Source: J029 sp964482495 | GTDB taxonomy: Bacteria > Planctomycetota > UBA1135 | Length of the DNA: 64,000 nt | Direction: 5' to 3' | NCBI GenBank assembly: GCA_964482495.1 | Contig: CAYZXS010000015.1 | Location: 1-64,000, forward strand | In this document: positions 33,332 through 42,255 of the stretch, piece by piece | How positions within the stretch are numbered: the stretch's first letter is position 1 | Layout: each line of letters starts with the position of its first letter | Position numbers and translations under genes: made by a program | The notes under the pieces: model-generated | Told to the model about the DNA's origin: nothing | Seen by the model: the letters and a program-made list of their open reading frames with translations, nothing else | Database searches by the model: none

Positions 33332-35372
33332 CTGGCGCGGCGCCCGACGCGGCGCCCGGAGCGCCAGGGGTCGGGACCGGCCAGCGCTTCTTGATCACCT
33401 TCTGCTCGAAGATGCCCAGGCCGCTCGAGGTGATCATGTAGAGCGACAGCCCGGCCGCGTAGTTGTAGAGCATCACGCCGAAGAGGATCGGCATGAAGGT
33501 CATCATCTTCTGCATCTGCGCCTGCTGCGGGTCGGTCGGCTTCGGCATCGAGCGCTGGTGGAAGACCCACAGGAAGACCATGATGATCGGCAGCACGTTC
33601 AGGGTCGTGACGCCCGTGAACGGGAAGAAGTCGAGGATCGGCCCCCCGAAGTCGATCAACGCGTCCGGCCGCGACAGGTCCTCGATCCAGCCGGTGAAGG
33701 GCTTCTGGCGCAGCAGGATCGAGCAGCGCAAGGCGGCGAACAGGCCGATGAAGATCGGGAACTGGAGGAAGATCGGCAGGCAGCCCCCGAGCGGCGGCGA
33801 CATCTTGTGCTCCTTGTAGAGCTTCATCGTCGCCTCCTGCTTCTTCGCCGGGTCCTTCGCGAACTTCTTGTTGATCGCGTCCAGCTGCGGCTTCATCTTC
33901 GCCATCTTGGCCTGGTAGAGGGCCATCTTCACCTGCGAGTGGCGGTTGATCGGGAACAGCACCGTCCGCACCAGCAAGGTCATCAGGATGATGGCGACGC
34001 CCCAGTTGCCGACCAGGCTCTGGAACATCCGCAGGATGCCGAGGATCAGCGGCGCGATCCACTCGGTGAAGAACATCCGGTAGAAGAAGGAGCCGCCGTA
34101 GTCGACGTGCTCGATCACGGTCTCGAGCGCCGGGTAACCCTGGGCGAAGACCTTCGGGTCCTTCGGGCCAAGGTACCACTCGAAGACCTGCGACTCGCGA
34201 GCGGCGCCGGGGCCGCCGATGTGCATCTGGAAGTCGCCGCCGATCGAGGTGCGCATCCAGGTGCCGTTATAGCCCGACAGGCTCAGGTCACGGGCCCGCC
34301 GGCTGTACTGCATCAACACCATGTCGACGAAGCTGCGCGTCTGCCCGGACGCGGCGGCCAGCCCCTCGCGGTCCTCCGCTCCCGTGGCGGGATCGACGAA
34401 TTCGACCCACCGGGAAAGCACCCCGACCGCGGCCTCCCGGTCCTCCGGCGTGTAGGCTTCGAGCATCAGCTCCTCGTAGACCTCGGCGTCGATCACCACC
34501 TCGGAGACGGCGGCCTCGAACTCCTTGCGCACCGGGCGGACGGCGCTGAGGAAGTACTTCGAGCCCTCGAGCACGAAGGCGAAGCGGCCGATCCAGCTAG
34601 CGGCGGCGGAGCGGTCCTCAGGCAACTTGCCGCGCGGGTGGAAGATCTCCATGTCCTCCGCCTTGCCGCCCTCGATCCGGCCGGCCGCGGAGTAGGGGTT
34701 GGGGTAGAAGCGGTCGCGCTCGACCAGGACCCCGCCGCCGGTGCTGAGCCGGAAGTGGTGGTAGCCGGCCTTCTCGATCTCGGCGGTCGGCTCGACGCCG
34801 AACTCCAGCTCGACGTGGCGCGCCGCAGCGGCCAGCCGCAGCCGCTTGGTCAGCTTGACGCCGGTCGGCGTGACCAGCTCGAGGCTGATCTCCTGGCCGC
34901 CGTCGGCCGTTCGGCGGACCTCGCTCAGCGCCCAGTCGGCGGAGTCGAGGTCGATCCCGAGGCTGCCCTTGGGCTCCCACAGCCGCAGGCCGTCGCGGCG
35001 GCGGTAGTTGATGCCGGTGGCCTCCTGCTCCGGCCCGGGCGGCCGCGCCACGGGCGCGTTGTAGAGGATCAGCCAGTCCTCCTCCGCGAGCCGCTCGCCG
35101 TCGTCCAGCTCGGCGCCCGCCTCCAAGGAGGAGGTGTAATCCTTCAGCTTGACCTGCAGGCAGCCGCCGCCGCGCGAGGACCACTTGGTCCAGAGGTGCT
35201 CGTTCTCGAGGTAGAAGAATTCCTCTTCGCCGCGCTCCGCGTCGTCGAAGCGCTCCGCCCGCTGGCCGCCGGCGCCGGTGCCGAGGACCTCCTCGGGGGG
35301 CTGGCAGCTCTTGGCGATGAACAGGGCGGCGACGCCCCAGAGGACGAGGGTGAGGATCGTGCGTAGCTTCAT
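33315..35372 (-). CDS. yidC: membrane protein insertase YidC
   Basis: A 685-residue insertase, longer than most YidC proteins. The start at 35372 gives an N-terminal transmembrane segment (about 5-20), followed by a large periplasmic domain (to about 400) and the C-terminal core helices. The core shows WGVAIILMTLLVRTVLFPI, a substrate-groove Arg, and LPIFLQFPIFIGLF, as in Gram-negative YidC. The periplasmic P1 domain confirms a diderm-type protein. It overlaps mnmE by 17 bases and follows the phosphoesterase by 11 bases. Confidence 0.95.
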   Translation of the reverse strand: MKLRTILTLVLWGVAALFIAKSCQPPEEVLGTGAGGQRAERFDDAERGEEEFFYLENEHLWTKWSSRGGGCLQVKLKDYTSSLEAGAELDDGERLAEEDWLILYNAPVARPPGPEQEATGINYRRRDGLRLWEPKGSLGIDLDSADWALSEVRRTADGGQEISLELVTPTGVKLTKRLRLAAAARHVELEFGVEPTAEIEKAGYHHFRLSTGGGVLVERDRFYPNPYSAAGRIEGGKAEDMEIFHPRGKLPEDRSAAASWIGRFAFVLEGSKYFLSAVRPVRKEFEAAVSEVVIDAEVYEELMLEAYTPEDREAAVGVLSRWVEFVDPATGAEDREGLAAASGQTRSFVDMVLMQYSRRARDLSLSGYNGTWMRTSIGGDFQMHIGGPGAARESQVFEWYLGPKDPKVFAQGYPALETVIEHVDYGGSFFYRMFFTEWIAPLILGILRMFQSLVGNWGVAIILMTLLVRTVLFPINRHSQVKMALYQAKMAKMKPQLDAINKKFAKDPAKKQEATMKLYKEHKMSPPLGGCLPIFLQFPIFIGLFAALRCSILLRQKPFTGWIEDLSRPDALIDFGGPILDFFPFTGVTTLNVLPIIMVFLWVFHQRSMPKPTDPQQAQMQKMMTFMPILFGVMLYNYAAGLSLYMITSSGLGIFEQKVIKKRWPVPTPGAPGAASGAAPGDSSK

Positions 35373-35383
35373 CGCGTTCAGGC

Positions 35384-36154
35384 TCAGCGGCCGGCCAGCA
35401 GACGCTCCCCGAGGCTGTCGGGCAGCCCCTCGGCGTCGAGGATGCGGCGGCGGGAGGCGGCGACGTCGTATTCCAGACGGCGCCAACGGACGGTCTTGCC
35501 GTCGTAGAGGACGTAGCAGAGCCGCGGGTCGCCGTCCCGCGGCTGGCCGACCGAGCCGACGTTGATCAGGTAGCGCCGGTCGGCTTCGAGTTCCAGGACG
35601 TCCTGGTCCTCGGTGGCGCGCACGAAGGGGTCGCCCTCGGCGAACCAGCCCGGGTGGTGGGTGTGACCGAAGAAGGTCAGCCGGTGGTCGGCGGCGGCGA
35701 AATTGGCCGCCAGCTTCTCGGGCGTCTTGCCGAGGCCGGGCATCAGGTACTCGGCCAGCGGGTCGCGCGGGCTGGCGTGGACCAGCTGGATCTCCTCGTC
35801 GCCGTTGCCCGGGTTCACGGCCATCGCCGGCACCAGCTCGCCGAGCCAGTCCCAGATCGGCCAGTTGCGCTCCTGCTCCGGGTCGAGGGCGCGGCGGCTG
35901 AAGTCCACCGCCTGCAGCGCCCGCTCGTTGAAGCCGAAGGCCTCGCGGTCGTCGAGCAGGGCGGCGTCGTGGTTGCCGAGCAGGCAGACCTGGCAGCGGG
36001 CCCGGACCACCTCGACGACTTCACGCGGCGAGGCGCCGTAGCCGATGACGTCGCCGAGGCAGGCGACGCGGTCCACGCCCATGGCGTCGAGGTCGGCGAA
36101 GGCCGTCTCGAGCGCCTCGATGTTGGCGTGCAGGTCCGAGATGAGGGCGATCAA
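35384..36154 (-). CDS. calcineurin-like metallophosphoesterase
   Basis: About 256 residues from a TTG at 36154, chosen because the motif-bearing part starts right there (LIALISDLHAN). Metal-binding motifs are SDLHAN, GDVIGYG, GNHDAAL and GHTHHPG in order, with His in LVHASPRD. The family includes YfcE-type phosphodiesterases and Ser/Thr phosphatase-like enzymes, and the substrate is unknown. It is the first gene of the phosphoesterase-yidC-mnmE group. The 116-base gap to the divergent isomerase gene holds AGTTATCCT and GGTATCTT as weak promoter candidates. Confidence 0.82.
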   Translation of the reverse strand: MIALISDLHANIEALETAFADLDAMGVDRVACLGDVIGYGASPREVVEVVRARCQVCLLGNHDAALLDDREAFGFNERALQAVDFSRRALDPEQERNWPIWDWLGELVPAMAVNPGNGDEEIQLVHASPRDPLAEYLMPGLGKTPEKLAANFAAADHRLTFFGHTHHPGWFAEGDPFVRATEDQDVLELEADRRYLINVGSVGQPRDGDPRLCYVLYDGKTVRWRRLEYDVAASRRRILDAEGLPDSLGERLLAGR

Positions 36155-36270
36155 GGCGGCGTGGTGGGGTGGCGGACGGGCTTCCAGGGGAGTTATCCTG
36201 GTCGCCGGAGCGGGGTATCTTCCGCCTCCCCCCGCCTTCGAGCAAGAACCCGCCCGCCACCCGTCCATCC

Positions 36271-37209
36271 ATGCTCCTCGCCCTCCTCTCCGCCCTCCCT
36301 CTGCTCTGCCAGGACCCCGCCGCCCAGGAGCCGCTGCCCGAGGGCGTGATCGCCCGGGTCGGGGACACCGACATCCTGCGCCAGGACTACCTGGAATTCC
36401 TCTACCTGCGCCTGGGCAAGCGGCCGGTCGAGGAGTACGTCGCCGACCTGCTCGTGGAGCAAGAGGCGGCCGCCTACGGCATCGTCCTGGAACCGGCCGA
36501 GCTCGAGGCGATGGCCGCCGAGCGGGAGAAGACCGAGCGCGAGACCCCCCAGCCCGGCGGCTTCGAAGAGCGCCTGGAGCGCGAGGGCAAGGACCTGGCC
36601 ATGTACCGGGCCCTGATCCGCGAGGAGATCAAGCGCGAGTACCTGACCGGCGAGCTGGTGCTGGCCACCCGGGTCGTCACCGACGAGCGGCTGCAGCAGG
36701 AATTCGAGCGCGAGTACGGCCTCGGCGGCCTGAAGCTGAAGGTCCGGCACGTGCTGATCATGCCCAACGTGCTGCGAGCCGAGCGGATCCGCGCCGGCGC
36801 CAAGCCCAACGAGGTCGACCTGCAGGCGCTGAAGGGCGAGGCCCGCCAGCTGGCCGCCGACGCCCTGAGCCAGCTCCAGGGCGGCGCCGACTTCGCGGCC
36901 GTGGCCGCCGCCAGCTCCCATGACCGCGTCACGCGCGAGCAGGGCGGCGAGCTCCAGAACTACAACGGCCGGCTCTACGGCCCGGCCTTCCGCGCCGCCG
37001 TCGAGAGCATGCAGCCCGGAGACTTGTCGGAGGTCATCGAGACCGGCGCCGGCTTCCACGTCGTCCAGCTGGTCGACCGGGTCGAGACCTCGCTCGACCA
37101 GGTCCGAGACGCCCTGGTGAAGCAGATCCTCGAGGCCGAGCCGAGCTGGCAGGAGCGCAGCGCCCTGATCCAGGGGCTGCGGGCCAAGGCCAAGATTCAG
37201 CTCTGGTAG
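36271..37209 (+). CDS. periplasmic peptidyl-prolyl isomerase, SurA/PrsA-like
   Basis: A 312-residue protein with a short signal-like N-terminus that lacks the usual positive charges (MLLALLSALPLLCQ). An N-terminal helical chaperone region is followed by a PpiC-type parvulin domain at about 165-285 with KVRHVLIM, FAAVAAASSHD, GGELQNYNG and GAGFHVVQLVDR. It likely assists folding of exported or outer-membrane proteins. It overlaps the 3' end of convergent nadD by 13 bases. The start could lie a few codons away. Confidence 0.82.
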   Translation: MLLALLSALPLLCQDPAAQEPLPEGVIARVGDTDILRQDYLEFLYLRLGKRPVEEYVADLLVEQEAAAYGIVLEPAELEAMAAEREKTERETPQPGGFEERLEREGKDLAMYRALIREEIKREYLTGELVLATRVVTDERLQQEFEREYGLGGLKLKVRHVLIMPNVLRAERIRAGAKPNEVDLQALKGEARQLAADALSQLQGGADFAAVAAASSHDRVTREQGGELQNYNGRLYGPAFRAAVESMQPGDLSEVIETGAGFHVVQLVDRVETSLDQVRDALVKQILEAEPSWQERSALIQGLRAKAKIQLW

Positions 37210-37766
37210 AGGCCGCGGCGGCGGATCAGCGCCGCCACCGCCTCCGGCAGGGCCGCCGCGCAGTCCTCGCCGGCCGCCAGGCGTCGCCGCAGGTCGGTGG
37301 CCGCCAGGTCCACCATCGGCATCTCGAGCATCTCGCCCGGCGTGCCGGGGCGCAGCGCCTCCCAGCCTCGGCGCGGGAACCACACCGGCGAGGCCAGCTC
37401 GAGGATCCGGTCGGTCCGGCGCCAGGAGCGCCAGTGCTCTTGGGAGTCGCCGCCCAGCACCAGCAGCAGCTCTGCCGACGGTTCCTCCTCACGGAGCCGC
37501 TCGAGGGTGTCGACGGTGTAGGACGGCCCCTCCCGCTCCAGCTCCCAGCGGCACAGCTCCTCGCCCGGCCGGCCGGCGATGGCCGCCGCGAGCAGGGCGG
37601 CGCGGTCCTCGCCCGGGGTCGGTCGCTGGTCCAGCTTGTGCGGCGCTCGCCGCGCCGGCACCCACAGCAGCCGCGCCGGCGAACGCTGCGCCTGGACCGC
37701 GTCGGCGACCGCAAGGTGACCGCGGTGGACCGGGTCGAAGCTGCCGCCGAAGACCGCGACGCTCAT
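37197..37766 (-). CDS. nadD: nicotinate-nucleotide adenylyltransferase
   Basis: A 189-residue nucleotidyltransferase of NAD biosynthesis, transferring AMP to nicotinate mononucleotide. The family motif GGSFDPVHRGHL is at 6-17, PxxxPHK appears as PARRAPHK, and the C-terminal DLAATDLRRRL replaces the usual ISSTxIR. Its ATG overlaps the hisS stop by 4 bases. Confidence 0.9.
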   Translation of the reverse strand: MSVAVFGGSFDPVHRGHLAVADAVQAQRSPARLLWVPARRAPHKLDQRPTPGEDRAALLAAAIAGRPGEELCRWELEREGPSYTVDTLERLREEEPSAELLLVLGGDSQEHWRSWRRTDRILELASPVWFPRRGWEALRPGTPGEMLEMPMVDLAATDLRRRLAAGEDCAAALPEAVAALIRRRGLYQS

Positions 37767-39070
37767 GCCAGGAGGTGGAGCTGGACCTGCTCCAGCAGCT
37801 CGTCCAGGCCGAGCCGCCGCTCCTCGCGCGCGGCCATGTCCTTGAGCACCGCCTGCGACGCCTCGCGCTCCTCCGGGCCGATCACCACCACCAGCTTGGC
37901 GCCGAGCTTGCCGGCCTCCTTGAACTGGGCCTTGGGCGACTTGCCGCGGAAGTCGAGCTCGACCCCAGGCACGCCGGCCCGCCGCAGCTGCCCGGCCACC
38001 GCCAGCACGGCCTCGCGCTCCTCGTCGCTGATGGCGACGCAGTAGACCTCGGCGCCCAGCTCCGCGCGCAGGTCGGCCAGCTGATCCTCCGGCGGCAGGC
38101 CGAGCTCGGCCAAGGCCAGCTCGGTGGCGGTGAAGCCGATGGCGAAGCCCACCGCGGGGGTCGACGGCCCCCCGACCTCCTCGACCAGGCCGTCGTAGCG
38201 GCCGCCGCCGCACAAGGCGCTGCGGGCGCCGAGCGGCGGGTAGTGGATCTCGAAGATCGTCCGGGTGTAGTAGTCCAGGCCGCGGACGATGGTCGGGTCC
38301 TCCTTCGGCGCCCGCCCGAGGGCCTCCATGGCGCCCAGGAAGCGCTCGTGGTGCGCGGCCGACTCCGGCGCCAGCATGCCGCGCAGCGTCGGCGCGCCCT
38401 CGTTGAGCCGCTGGCAGCGCTCGACCTTGCAGTCGAGCAGGCGGAAGACGTTGCGCTCGAAGCGGGCGCGGCAGTCCTCGCAGCGCTCGGCCAGGCTGGG
38501 GGCGAAGAAGTCCTTCAGGGCCTCGCGCCAGCGGTCGCGGTCGGCGCCGTCCCCCATGGTGTTGACCCGGACCTCGAGCTGGTCGCCGAAGCCCAGCTCC
38601 TCGAAGAAGCGCATCGCCAGGTCCACCACCTCGGCGTCCAGGCGCGGGTCCTGGCTGCCGAAGGCCTCGATCCCGAATTGGGAGAATTGGCGCTCCCGGC
38701 CCTTCTGGGGCCGCTCGTAGCGGAACATCGGCCCGACGTAGAACCACTTCTGGAGCGGCGCCCGGCTCGGGAAGCCGCCCTGGACGTAGGCCCGGGCCGC
38801 CCCGGCGGTGCCCTCCGGGCGGAAGGTGTAGGAGCTGGAGGACTCCCCGCGGCCGGCGACGGTGAACATCTCCTTCTCCACCACGTCGCTGGTCTCGCCC
38901 AGCGAGCGGCTGAAAAGTCGCGTTTCCTCCATCAGCGGGCTGCGTATTTCGCTGTACCTCGCGGAGCGGGACAGCCTCAGGGCGGTCCTCTCCAGGTGCC
39001 GGATCAGGACCAGGTCCTCCGGCAGGAGGTCCCGGGTTCCCCGCGGTGCTTGGTAGGCTTCTCTGGCCAT
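37763..39070 (-). CDS. hisS: histidyl-tRNA synthetase
   Basis: A 435-residue class II aminoacyl-tRNA synthetase. It starts with AYQAPRGTRDLLPED, has motif 2 in FRYERPQKGRERQFSQFGIEAFG, the histidine-binding GLDYYTRTIFE, CGGGRYDGL, and motif 3 in AVGFAIGF. The C-terminal anticodon-binding domain covers about 335-430. A TATCCT box lies 11 bases before the ATG. Confidence 0.95.
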   Translation of the reverse strand: MAREAYQAPRGTRDLLPEDLVLIRHLERTALRLSRSARYSEIRSPLMEETRLFSRSLGETSDVVEKEMFTVAGRGESSSSYTFRPEGTAGAARAYVQGGFPSRAPLQKWFYVGPMFRYERPQKGRERQFSQFGIEAFGSQDPRLDAEVVDLAMRFFEELGFGDQLEVRVNTMGDGADRDRWREALKDFFAPSLAERCEDCRARFERNVFRLLDCKVERCQRLNEGAPTLRGMLAPESAAHHERFLGAMEALGRAPKEDPTIVRGLDYYTRTIFEIHYPPLGARSALCGGGRYDGLVEEVGGPSTPAVGFAIGFTATELALAELGLPPEDQLADLRAELGAEVYCVAISDEEREAVLAVAGQLRRAGVPGVELDFRGKSPKAQFKEAGKLGAKLVVVIGPEEREASQAVLKDMAAREERRLGLDELLEQVQLHLLA

Positions 39071-39081
39071 GGCGCCGCGTC

Positions 39082-39087
39082 AGGATA
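39082..39087 (-). promoter_or_regulatory. candidate -10 box of hisS-nadD (TATCCT)
   Basis: TATCCT on the minus strand, 11 bases before the hisS ATG, with no Shine-Dalgarno motif between. Confidence 0.5.
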
Positions 39088-39120
39088 GCTCGGCGCTCTG
39101 ATTTCCCCCCCGGCGGCCCG

Positions 39121-39149
39121 TTGACGGGCGCGGCCGGCCTTCCTACGCT
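39121..39149 (+). promoter_or_regulatory. sigma-70-like promoter of the small lipoprotein gene
   Basis: TTGACG at 39121-39126, five of six bases of the -35 consensus, is followed after exactly 17 bases by TACGCT at 39144-39149. This predicts a start near 39156 and a leader of about 53 bases before the ATG at 39209. It is the only clear -35 element noticed in the window. Confidence 0.6.
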
Positions 39150-39208
39150 CTGCCTCCTGCTTGCGCCGGGCCCTCCGGCTGCATCCCCCCCGATCGTCCG
39201 ACGAACCG

Positions 39209-39400
39209 ATGAAGCGAAACCGCCTGTTCGCCGTCTTGGCCATTGCTCTGCTGGCCGTGACCTTCTCGTCCTGTACTCGTAGTGTTGGCGACGACCTGAG
39301 CCAGAAGGGTCAAGTCATCGTTCGGGACTCCAACCACGTCTACGACACCTTCTCGAAGTACTTCCTGAACCACGATCCGGACGATCCCTACCTGGACTGA
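39209..39400 (+). CDS. small lipoprotein, unknown function
   Basis: A 63-residue protein. The signal MKRNRLFAVLAIALLA ends in the lipobox FSSC, leaving a mature lipoprotein of about 40 residues with an acidic C-terminus (NHDPDDPYLD). The gene is monocistronic, with its own promoter (39121-39149) and a strong intrinsic terminator (39417-39459). Its codons (cgt, agt, gtt) are less GC-skewed than those of its neighbours. This is the pattern of an abundant structural lipoprotein, but there is no recognisable family. Confidence 0.7.
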   Translation: MKRNRLFAVLAIALLAVTFSSCTRSVGDDLSQKGQVIVRDSNHVYDTFSKYFLNHDPDDPYLD

Positions 39401-39416
39401 TCCAGGCTTCGTCCGC

Positions 39417-39459
39417 GGCAGCCTCGCAGCTCCGGCTGCGGGGCTGCCTTTGTTTTTTT
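39417..39459 (+). terminator. Rho-independent terminator
   Basis: A long stem is formed by GGCAGCC with GGCTGCC and, inside it, CGCAGC with GCTGCG around a small loop. It is followed by TTTGTTTTTTT at 39449-39459. It lies 17 bases after the stop of the small lipoprotein gene and is the best intrinsic terminator in the window. Confidence 0.92.
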
Positions 39460-39487
39460 CTGGAGCGGCTGGCTCGCCCGAGGGCGC

Positions 39488-39493
39488 TATAAC
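39488..39493 (+). promoter_or_regulatory. candidate -10 box (TATAAC) of the coiled-coil lipoprotein unit
   Basis: TATAAC ends 6 bases before the ATG at 39500. Transcription would begin at or inside the start codon region, implying a leaderless message. Confidence 0.5.
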
Positions 39494-39499
39494 GCCGCC

Positions 39500-40132
39500 A
39501 TGCGCGCCCTGTCGCCCCTGCTCCTCGTTCTGCTCCCGGCCTGCGCCAACCCCGGCTTCCAGGCCGTGCCGCCAAACCCAGCGCACGAGCCGTCGGGCGC
39601 CGGTGGCGAGCGGGCGGATGCCGCCGAGGCCTTGGAGCGGCAGATCGAGGAGCTCGAGGCGGCGATCGCCCTGGAGCAGGCCAAGACCGAACTGAAGGCC
39701 GCGGAGAGCGGCTTGGCCGAGGCCGAGCGGGCCCTCGAGCAGCACCAGCGGGCCGCCGCGCCGCTGCAGCGGCGCGAGGCCGAGCTCGACCTGCGAGACG
39801 CCGAGAACGCCTTGCAGCAGCAGCAAGAGGAGCTCGACCAGCTGCTCCAGATGTTCGGGGAGGACGAACTCGCCAAGAGCACCGAGGACATCGTCCTGGC
39901 GCGCGCACGCCGGGCTCTGCAGCGCCGGGAGCAGCGGCTCGAGCTGGCCCGGGACGAGCTCCAGGCGCTGCTCTCCTGGACCCTGCCGCACGAGGAGCTC
40001 GAGCTCCAGGAGGCGGTCCGGGAAGCCCAGGCGGAGGCGGCCGCCGCCAAGCTCGGCCTGAAGCTGGCCCAGCTCCAGGCCCGCCTCGCCCTGCTCGAGG
40101 CGAACAAGGGCGACGCGGACGGCGAGGGATGA
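39500..40132 (+). CDS. coiled-coil lipoprotein, unknown
   Basis: A 210-residue protein. The signal MRALSPLLLVLLPAC ends in a lipobox with Cys15. After a short Pro/Gly-rich stretch, residues 38-200 are almost wholly charged and Ala/Leu/Gln-rich heptads, indicating one long coiled coil with a probable turn near 155 (SWTLPHEEL). It is coupled to the next gene by an ATGA overlap. Periplasmic scaffolding is plausible; no family is recognised. Confidence 0.7.
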   Translation: MRALSPLLLVLLPACANPGFQAVPPNPAHEPSGAGGERADAAEALERQIEELEAAIALEQAKTELKAAESGLAEAERALEQHQRAAAPLQRREAELDLRDAENALQQQQEELDQLLQMFGEDELAKSTEDIVLARARRALQRREQRLELARDELQALLSWTLPHEELELQEAVREAQAEAAAAKLGLKLAQLQARLALLEANKGDADGEG

Positions 40133-41388
40133 TCCTCGCCCTCCTGCTCACGGCCCTGCCGCAAGACGCGGGAACCGGCGGAGCCCCGGCGCCGGCACAG
40201 GCCTCGCCGGCCAATGCGACAGCGGAGGCGCCCTCAGCCGGTTCCCCGGCCACCGCATCGGCCGCCCGCGCGGGCATCACCCAAGCCCGCGCCTGGCTCC
40301 TCGGCCACCAGAACCAGGACGGCTCCTGGGGCCACTGGCGGAACCCCGGCCCCTACGACGGCGGCTGGAGCAATCGGGAGACCCACCGCGCCTGGCAGGC
40401 GGCGACCACCGGACTGGCGGTGATCGCCCTGGCCGACGCCGCAGAGGGCGCCGATGACATCACCGCCGCCGCCAGCTGGGCGGCCTGGGAGCGCGGCGTG
40501 GACTTCCTCTGCAGGCGGGCGGCGGCGATCCAGCGACCCAGCGACTGGGACACCGACAACGTCTGGGCCTACTCCTACGGCCTGACCGCCATGACCGACG
40601 CCGCTCGGCGGCCGCGGCTGGCCCTGCCGGGGCAGGAACAGCGGCGCGCCGCCGTCGCGCGCGCCGGACGGGAGCTGCTGGACAGGCTGGCGGCTTACCA
40701 GACGCCCTTCGGCGGCTGGTCCTACTACGCCGACGAGTCGCTGGCCCAGCGCCCCTACTGGACCACCTCCTTCCTGACCGCAGTCAACGTCCTGGGCCTG
40801 CTCGAGGCCCGCGCCCTCGGATGGCCGGTGGATGCAGAGCGGCTTCGGCGAGCCGTCGAGGTGGTGAAGCGCTGCCGGCTGCCCAACGGCGCCTACACCT
40901 ACACCGCCGGCTTGTTCCCCTCCCCCGGCGGCGCAACCAACATCGACCAGGTGCGCGGCTCCTTGTCGCGGATCCAGGTCTGCAACCTGGCGCTGTGGAG
41001 GGCCGGCCAAGAGGGCTTCGACACTGGCGTCGGAGCGGCGGAGCTGCGCACCGGGCTGGAGCAGTTCTACGCCGAGCACCGCTTCCTGGACCTCGCCTAC
41101 CAGCGACCGATCCCGCACGAGGCCTGGTACTACAACTCGGGCTACTTCTACTTCTTCGGCCACTACTACGCCGCCGGCGTGATTGAGCAGCTGCCCGCGG
41201 ACGAGCGGCCTGCGCTGGCGCCGCGGCTGTGGCGCCACTTGCTGAAGACCCAGCAGGGCGACGGCTCGATGTGGGACTACGCCATGAACGAGCACGGCCG
41301 CCCCTACGGCGTCGCTTACGCCCTCAGCGCCCTGGCCCGGACCACACCACCGGCTCCGACGGGACCCGCGACAGGGCGAAGCCGCTGA
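40129..41388 (+). CDS. exported protein with prenyltransferase/squalene-cyclase-like alpha-toroid repeats
   Basis: A 419-residue protein with a signal-like N-terminus ending near LPQDAG, then a low-complexity Ala/Pro/Ser linker and several repeats of the QDGSWG type: NQDGSWGHW, TPFGGWSYYAD, LPNGAYTYTAG and QQGDGSMWDYA. These mark the alpha-alpha toroid fold of terpene cyclases and related proteins. The DxDD catalytic motif of squalene-hopene cyclase is not seen, so it may be a structural relative rather than a cyclase. It is coupled to the coiled-coil lipoprotein gene and overlaps the 3' end of convergent gluQ by 65 bases. Confidence 0.68.
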   Translation: MILALLLTALPQDAGTGGAPAPAQASPANATAEAPSAGSPATASAARAGITQARAWLLGHQNQDGSWGHWRNPGPYDGGWSNRETHRAWQAATTGLAVIALADAAEGADDITAAASWAAWERGVDFLCRRAAAIQRPSDWDTDNVWAYSYGLTAMTDAARRPRLALPGQEQRRAAVARAGRELLDRLAAYQTPFGGWSYYADESLAQRPYWTTSFLTAVNVLGLLEARALGWPVDAERLRRAVEVVKRCRLPNGAYTYTAGLFPSPGGATNIDQVRGSLSRIQVCNLALWRAGQEGFDTGVGAAELRTGLEQFYAEHRFLDLAYQRPIPHEAWYYNSGYFYFFGHYYAAGVIEQLPADERPALAPRLWRHLLKTQQGDGSMWDYAMNEHGRPYGVAYALSALARTTPPAPTGPATGRSR

Positions 41389-42250
41389 CCAGCTCGGCCG
41401 GGCGGACCGCGGCGCCGGGCTGCGCCAGGCCGGACCAGGCCGCCAACCAGCCGCACAGCTGGTCCGGGGGCACGCTCTGGTCCCGAAAGGCGCGCAGGGT
41501 GGTGTCGCCGTGGCGCTTGGCCAGGCGCCGACCGTCCGGCCCCACCACCAGCGGCACGTGGGCGAAGGCGGGGGCCGGCATGCCCAGCGCCTGGTAGAGC
41601 AGCAATTGCCGCGCGGCCGAGGGCAGCAGGTCGTCGCCGCGCAGCACCTCGGTGACGCCCTGGTCGCCGTCGTCGACCACCACCGCCAGCTGGTAGGCCG
41701 GCTCGCCGTCCCGCTTCCAGACGACGAAGTCGCCGAGCTGGCGCTCCGGCTCCCAGCGGCGCAGGCCGGTGAAGCGGTCCGCCACCTCGAGTTCGCCCGG
41801 CGGGACCGCGAAGCGCCAGCAGGGCTCGCGGCCGGTCTCGGCGCGGGCCTCGGCGGCGTCTCGCCAGCGGCCGCGGCAGGTGCCGGGGTAGACGGGGCCT
41901 TCGTCGCCGGCGTGCGGGGCGCTGGCGGCCCGCTCGACGTCCTTGCGGCTGCAGCTGCAAGGGTAAGCCAGGCCGCGCCGGACCAGCTGCTCGAGGACCT
42001 CACGGTATCGGGCCAGCCGCGGCCGCTGGTAGACCGGGCCCTGGTCCCAGTCGAGCCCCAGCCAGCGCAGGTCGGCGATCGCCGCCTCGTCGGCGCCGGC
42101 CTTCACCCGCGGACCGTCCAGGTCCTCGACCCGGAGCAGCACCTCGCCGCCGCGGGCGCGCAGATCCAGCCAGGCCAGCAGGAAGCTGCGGGCGTTGCCG
42201 AGGTGGAGCACCCCGGTCGGGCTCGGGGCCAGCCGGCCGCGGAGGGTCAT
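41324..42250 (-). CDS. gluQ: glutamyl-Q tRNA(Asp) synthetase
   Basis: A 308-residue paralogue of the GluRS catalytic domain that glutamylates queuosine in tRNA-Asp. It starts RGRLAPSPTGVLHLGNARS (HIGH motif as HLGN), has the zinc site CSC with YPGTC, and the KMSKS equivalent LAKRHGD. It lacks an anticodon-binding domain, as expected for GluQ rather than GltX. Its ATG is 17 bases from the divergent PqqB-like start; a CAGAAT lies 6 bases upstream and could be a weak -10 box. Confidence 0.92.
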   Translation of the reverse strand: MTLRGRLAPSPTGVLHLGNARSFLLAWLDLRARGGEVLLRVEDLDGPRVKAGADEAAIADLRWLGLDWDQGPVYQRPRLARYREVLEQLVRRGLAYPCSCSRKDVERAASAPHAGDEGPVYPGTCRGRWRDAAEARAETGREPCWRFAVPPGELEVADRFTGLRRWEPERQLGDFVVWKRDGEPAYQLAVVVDDGDQGVTEVLRGDDLLPSAARQLLLYQALGMPAPAFAHVPLVVGPDGRRLAKRHGDTTLRAFRDQSVPPDQLCGWLAAWSGLAQPGAAVRPAELVSGFALSRVPSEPVVWSGPGR

Positions 42251-42255
42251 GGCGC

